Shown here: positions 14,314-15,320 of the stretch, in pieces
How positions within the stretch are numbered: position 1 is the stretch's first letter
How the letters are laid out: each line of letters begins with the position of its first letter
Source: an uncultured Ruminococcus sp.
GTDB taxonomy: Bacteria > Bacillota > Clostridia > Oscillospirales > Acutalibacteraceae
Length of the DNA stretch: 15,320 nucleotides
NCBI GenBank assembly: GCA_902767125.1
Contig: CACXGJ010000053.1
Coordinates: 1-15,320, forward strand
Direction: 5' to 3'
Notes under the pieces: model-generated
The model's input: only the letters and a program-made list of their open reading frames with translations
Told to the model about the DNA's origin: nothing
Database searches by the model: none
Translations under genes and position numbers: made by a program

Positions 14314-14727
14314 ATGGTCAGGGAAATAGTAAAAGATATAATGGTCTTGATGAGAAGATCCGAATCAGCAGGAAAAGAAGATTTGCAAACGGCGAGAGAT
14401 TTATTGGACACGCTCAATGCAAACAGGGAAATATGTGTTGGATTGGCAGCCAATATGATAGGAGTGCATAAAAATATCATAGCAGTTCAGATGGGAATGA
14501 TATCTATAGTAATGATAAATCCGAAAGTAGTTTCGCACTCAAAGGAAGAATATGAAACAGAGGAGGGTTGTCTGTCACTCGAAGGAGTTAGAAAAACGGC
14601 AAGATGGAGAGAAATAGAGGTCGAATACAGCGACATGATGTTTAGGAAACATAGAAATAAGTACAAAGATTTCACAGCTCAAATAATACAGCATGAAATA
14701 GATCATTGTAATGGTATAATTATATAA
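14314..14727 (+). CDS. def: Peptide deformylase, short non-canonical form
   Basis: Peptide deformylase removes the formyl group from the N-terminal Met of nascent proteins. This 137-residue protein has motif 2 EGCLS (C86) and motif 3 HEIDH (H127, E128, H131), which supply the Cys/His/His metal ligands and the catalytic Glu. Motif 1, normally GxGLAAxQ, reads VGLAANMIG (residues 42-50). The active-site Gln is replaced by Met48, as in a short deformylase subgroup I associate with Clostridia and lactic acid bacteria. It lacks the C-terminal helix of the E. coli type and starts MVREIVKDI, typical of the short subgroup. It stands alone, away from fmt and priA, where the main def gene is usually found, so it may be a second deformylase or act on a special substrate. 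Deformylase fold: high confidence; activity: less certain. Confidence 0.87.
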   Translation: MVREIVKDIMVLMRRSESAGKEDLQTARDLLDTLNANREICVGLAANMIGVHKNIIAVQMGMISIVMINPKVVSHSKEEYETEEGCLSLEGVRKTARWREIEVEYSDMMFRKHRNKYKDFTAQIIQHEIDHCNGIII

Positions 14728-14784
14728 AATGATTGTTGTATCAAAAAACTAAAAATTAATAGCATCATGAATGTATTTTATATG

Positions 14785-14836
14785 AAAAATAAAAATATTT
14801 TTTAATTCTTTTAAGGAATATTCAAATGCGAATATT
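14785..14836 (+). repeat. Two AT-rich inverted repeats upstream of the Na/Pi transporter gene
   Basis: AAAAATA (14785-14791) and TATTTTT (14796-14802) form a 7-bp A/T-only hairpin followed by another T; it could be a weak terminator for the deformylase. AATATTC (14817-14823) and GAATATT (14830-14836) form a second 7-bp perfect hairpin with a 6-base loop and no U tract, which could instead be a regulator-binding palindrome. I see no clean -35/-10 pair in the 161-base gap. Confidence 0.4.
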
Positions 14837-14888
14837 GTAATATCATTGAAAAGAAAGAATTTTTTTAAAAGAATTTGGAGGATTTTTT

Positions 14889-15320
14889 ATGACCGAAGTG
14901 GCAACACAAATAATCCTTGCATTGGGTGGTCTCGGACTTTTCCTTTACGGCATGAAGCTGCTTGGTGACGGTTTGGAGCTGGCGGCAGGTGCAAAGTTGA
15001 GAGTTATACTTGAAAAGCTGACATCGAACAAGTTTCTCGGAGCTTTGGTAGGCATAGTTGTGACAGCGATCATACAAAGCTCAACAGCGGTATCGGTAAT
15101 GGTAGTGGGATTCGTAAATGCAGGATTAATGACGCTGACACAGGGCATGGGAGTAATAATGGGAGCAACGATAGGAACGACTGTAACGAGCCTTATATTG
15201 TCGTTCAATATAGCTCAATATATGCCGGTTCTCATATGTGTCGGAGCATTTATGGTAAGCTTGAGTAAAAAGAATAATACAAAGTATGTCGGGCAGATAA
15301 TAGCCGGATTTGGTATATTA
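14889..15320 (+). CDS. Na/Pi cotransporter family protein, 3'-truncated by window edge
   Basis: The frame opens at ATG 14889, six bases after GGAGGA, and runs without a stop to the right edge (144 codons visible). The product is a polytopic membrane protein. A first helix with a G-rich face (ALGGLGLFLYGMKLLGDGLE) leads into the diagnostic QSSTAVSVMVVGFVNAG at about residues 62-78, then GATIGTTVTSL. These are signatures of the Na/phosphate cotransporter family (PF02690, NptA/YjbB type). Bacterial members usually run to about 550 residues with a C-terminal PhoU-like domain, which would lie outside the window. The usual GANIGTT here reads GATIGTT. Role: sodium-coupled phosphate transport, or in YjbB-type relatives phosphate export. 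The subtype cannot be decided from this fragment. Confidence 0.92.
   Translation, partial: MTEVATQIILALGGLGLFLYGMKLLGDGLELAAGAKLRVILEKLTSNKFLGALVGIVVTAIIQSSTAVSVMVVGFVNAGLMTLTQGMGVIMGATIGTTVTSLILSFNIAQYMPVLICVGAFMVSLSKKNNTKYVGQIIAGFGIL

Noticed and set aside
14259..14471. 70-codon plus-strand frame overlapping the deformylase
   Set aside because: It is another frame of the deformylase region; conserved motifs lie in the deformylase frame.
1..15320. Mobile elements, CRISPR arrays, tRNA or rRNA genes, phage or defence genes
   Set aside because: No transposase, integrase, spaced direct repeats or tRNA-like folds were found; gene content and order look like stable core chromosome.

Overview
The window is a 15.3 kb stretch of low-GC, single-orientation chromosome. 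All eleven protein genes I can support lie on the + strand. The AT-rich sequence, heavy use of ATA for Ile and AGA for Arg, purine-rich Shine-Dalgarno sites, an AddA-type helicase-nuclease, and two sporulation proteins (YunB, CwlD) point to an endospore-forming member of the Firmicutes, most likely class Clostridia. The order miaB - ricA(ymcA) - mutS - mutL matches the conserved Bacillus order, except that cotE is absent between ricA and mutS. I cannot name a genus from sequence alone.

Layout from left to right. addA (5' end cut off by the window) is followed by mntP, a manganese exporter, and yunB, a sporulation membrane protein. The Shine-Dalgarno site of yunB lies inside a stem-loop between mntP and yunB. 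A sigma-A-like promoter (4529-4557) then starts a probable operon: miaB (tRNA methylthiotransferase, TTG start), ricA (RNA maturation/Y-complex subunit with a Cys-rich tail), mutS and mutL (mismatch repair). A separate promoter with an extended -10 (11152-11181) drives a 237-residue coiled-coil protein I cannot name, which ends at a perfect intrinsic terminator (11963-11990). Next come cwlD (spore-cortex amidase) and radA (recombination ATPase), three bases apart. After a weak terminator-like hairpin there is a short, non-canonical peptide deformylase, and then the first 144 codons of a Na/Pi-cotransporter-like membrane protein cut off by the right edge.

Functionally this is mostly genome maintenance (AddA, MutS, MutL, RadA), tRNA and RNA maturation (MiaB, RicA), sporulation and cortex (YunB, CwlD), ion transport (MntP, Na/Pi) and N-terminal protein processing (deformylase). 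There are no mobile elements, CRISPR arrays, rRNAs or tRNAs, and no gene-free stretch longer than about 170 bases. I did not find a convincing new multi-gene system. The parts most worth a second look are the orphan coiled-coil transcription unit, the stem-loops that cover the ribosome-binding sites of the two sporulation genes, and the deformylase in which the catalytic-site Gln is replaced by Met.
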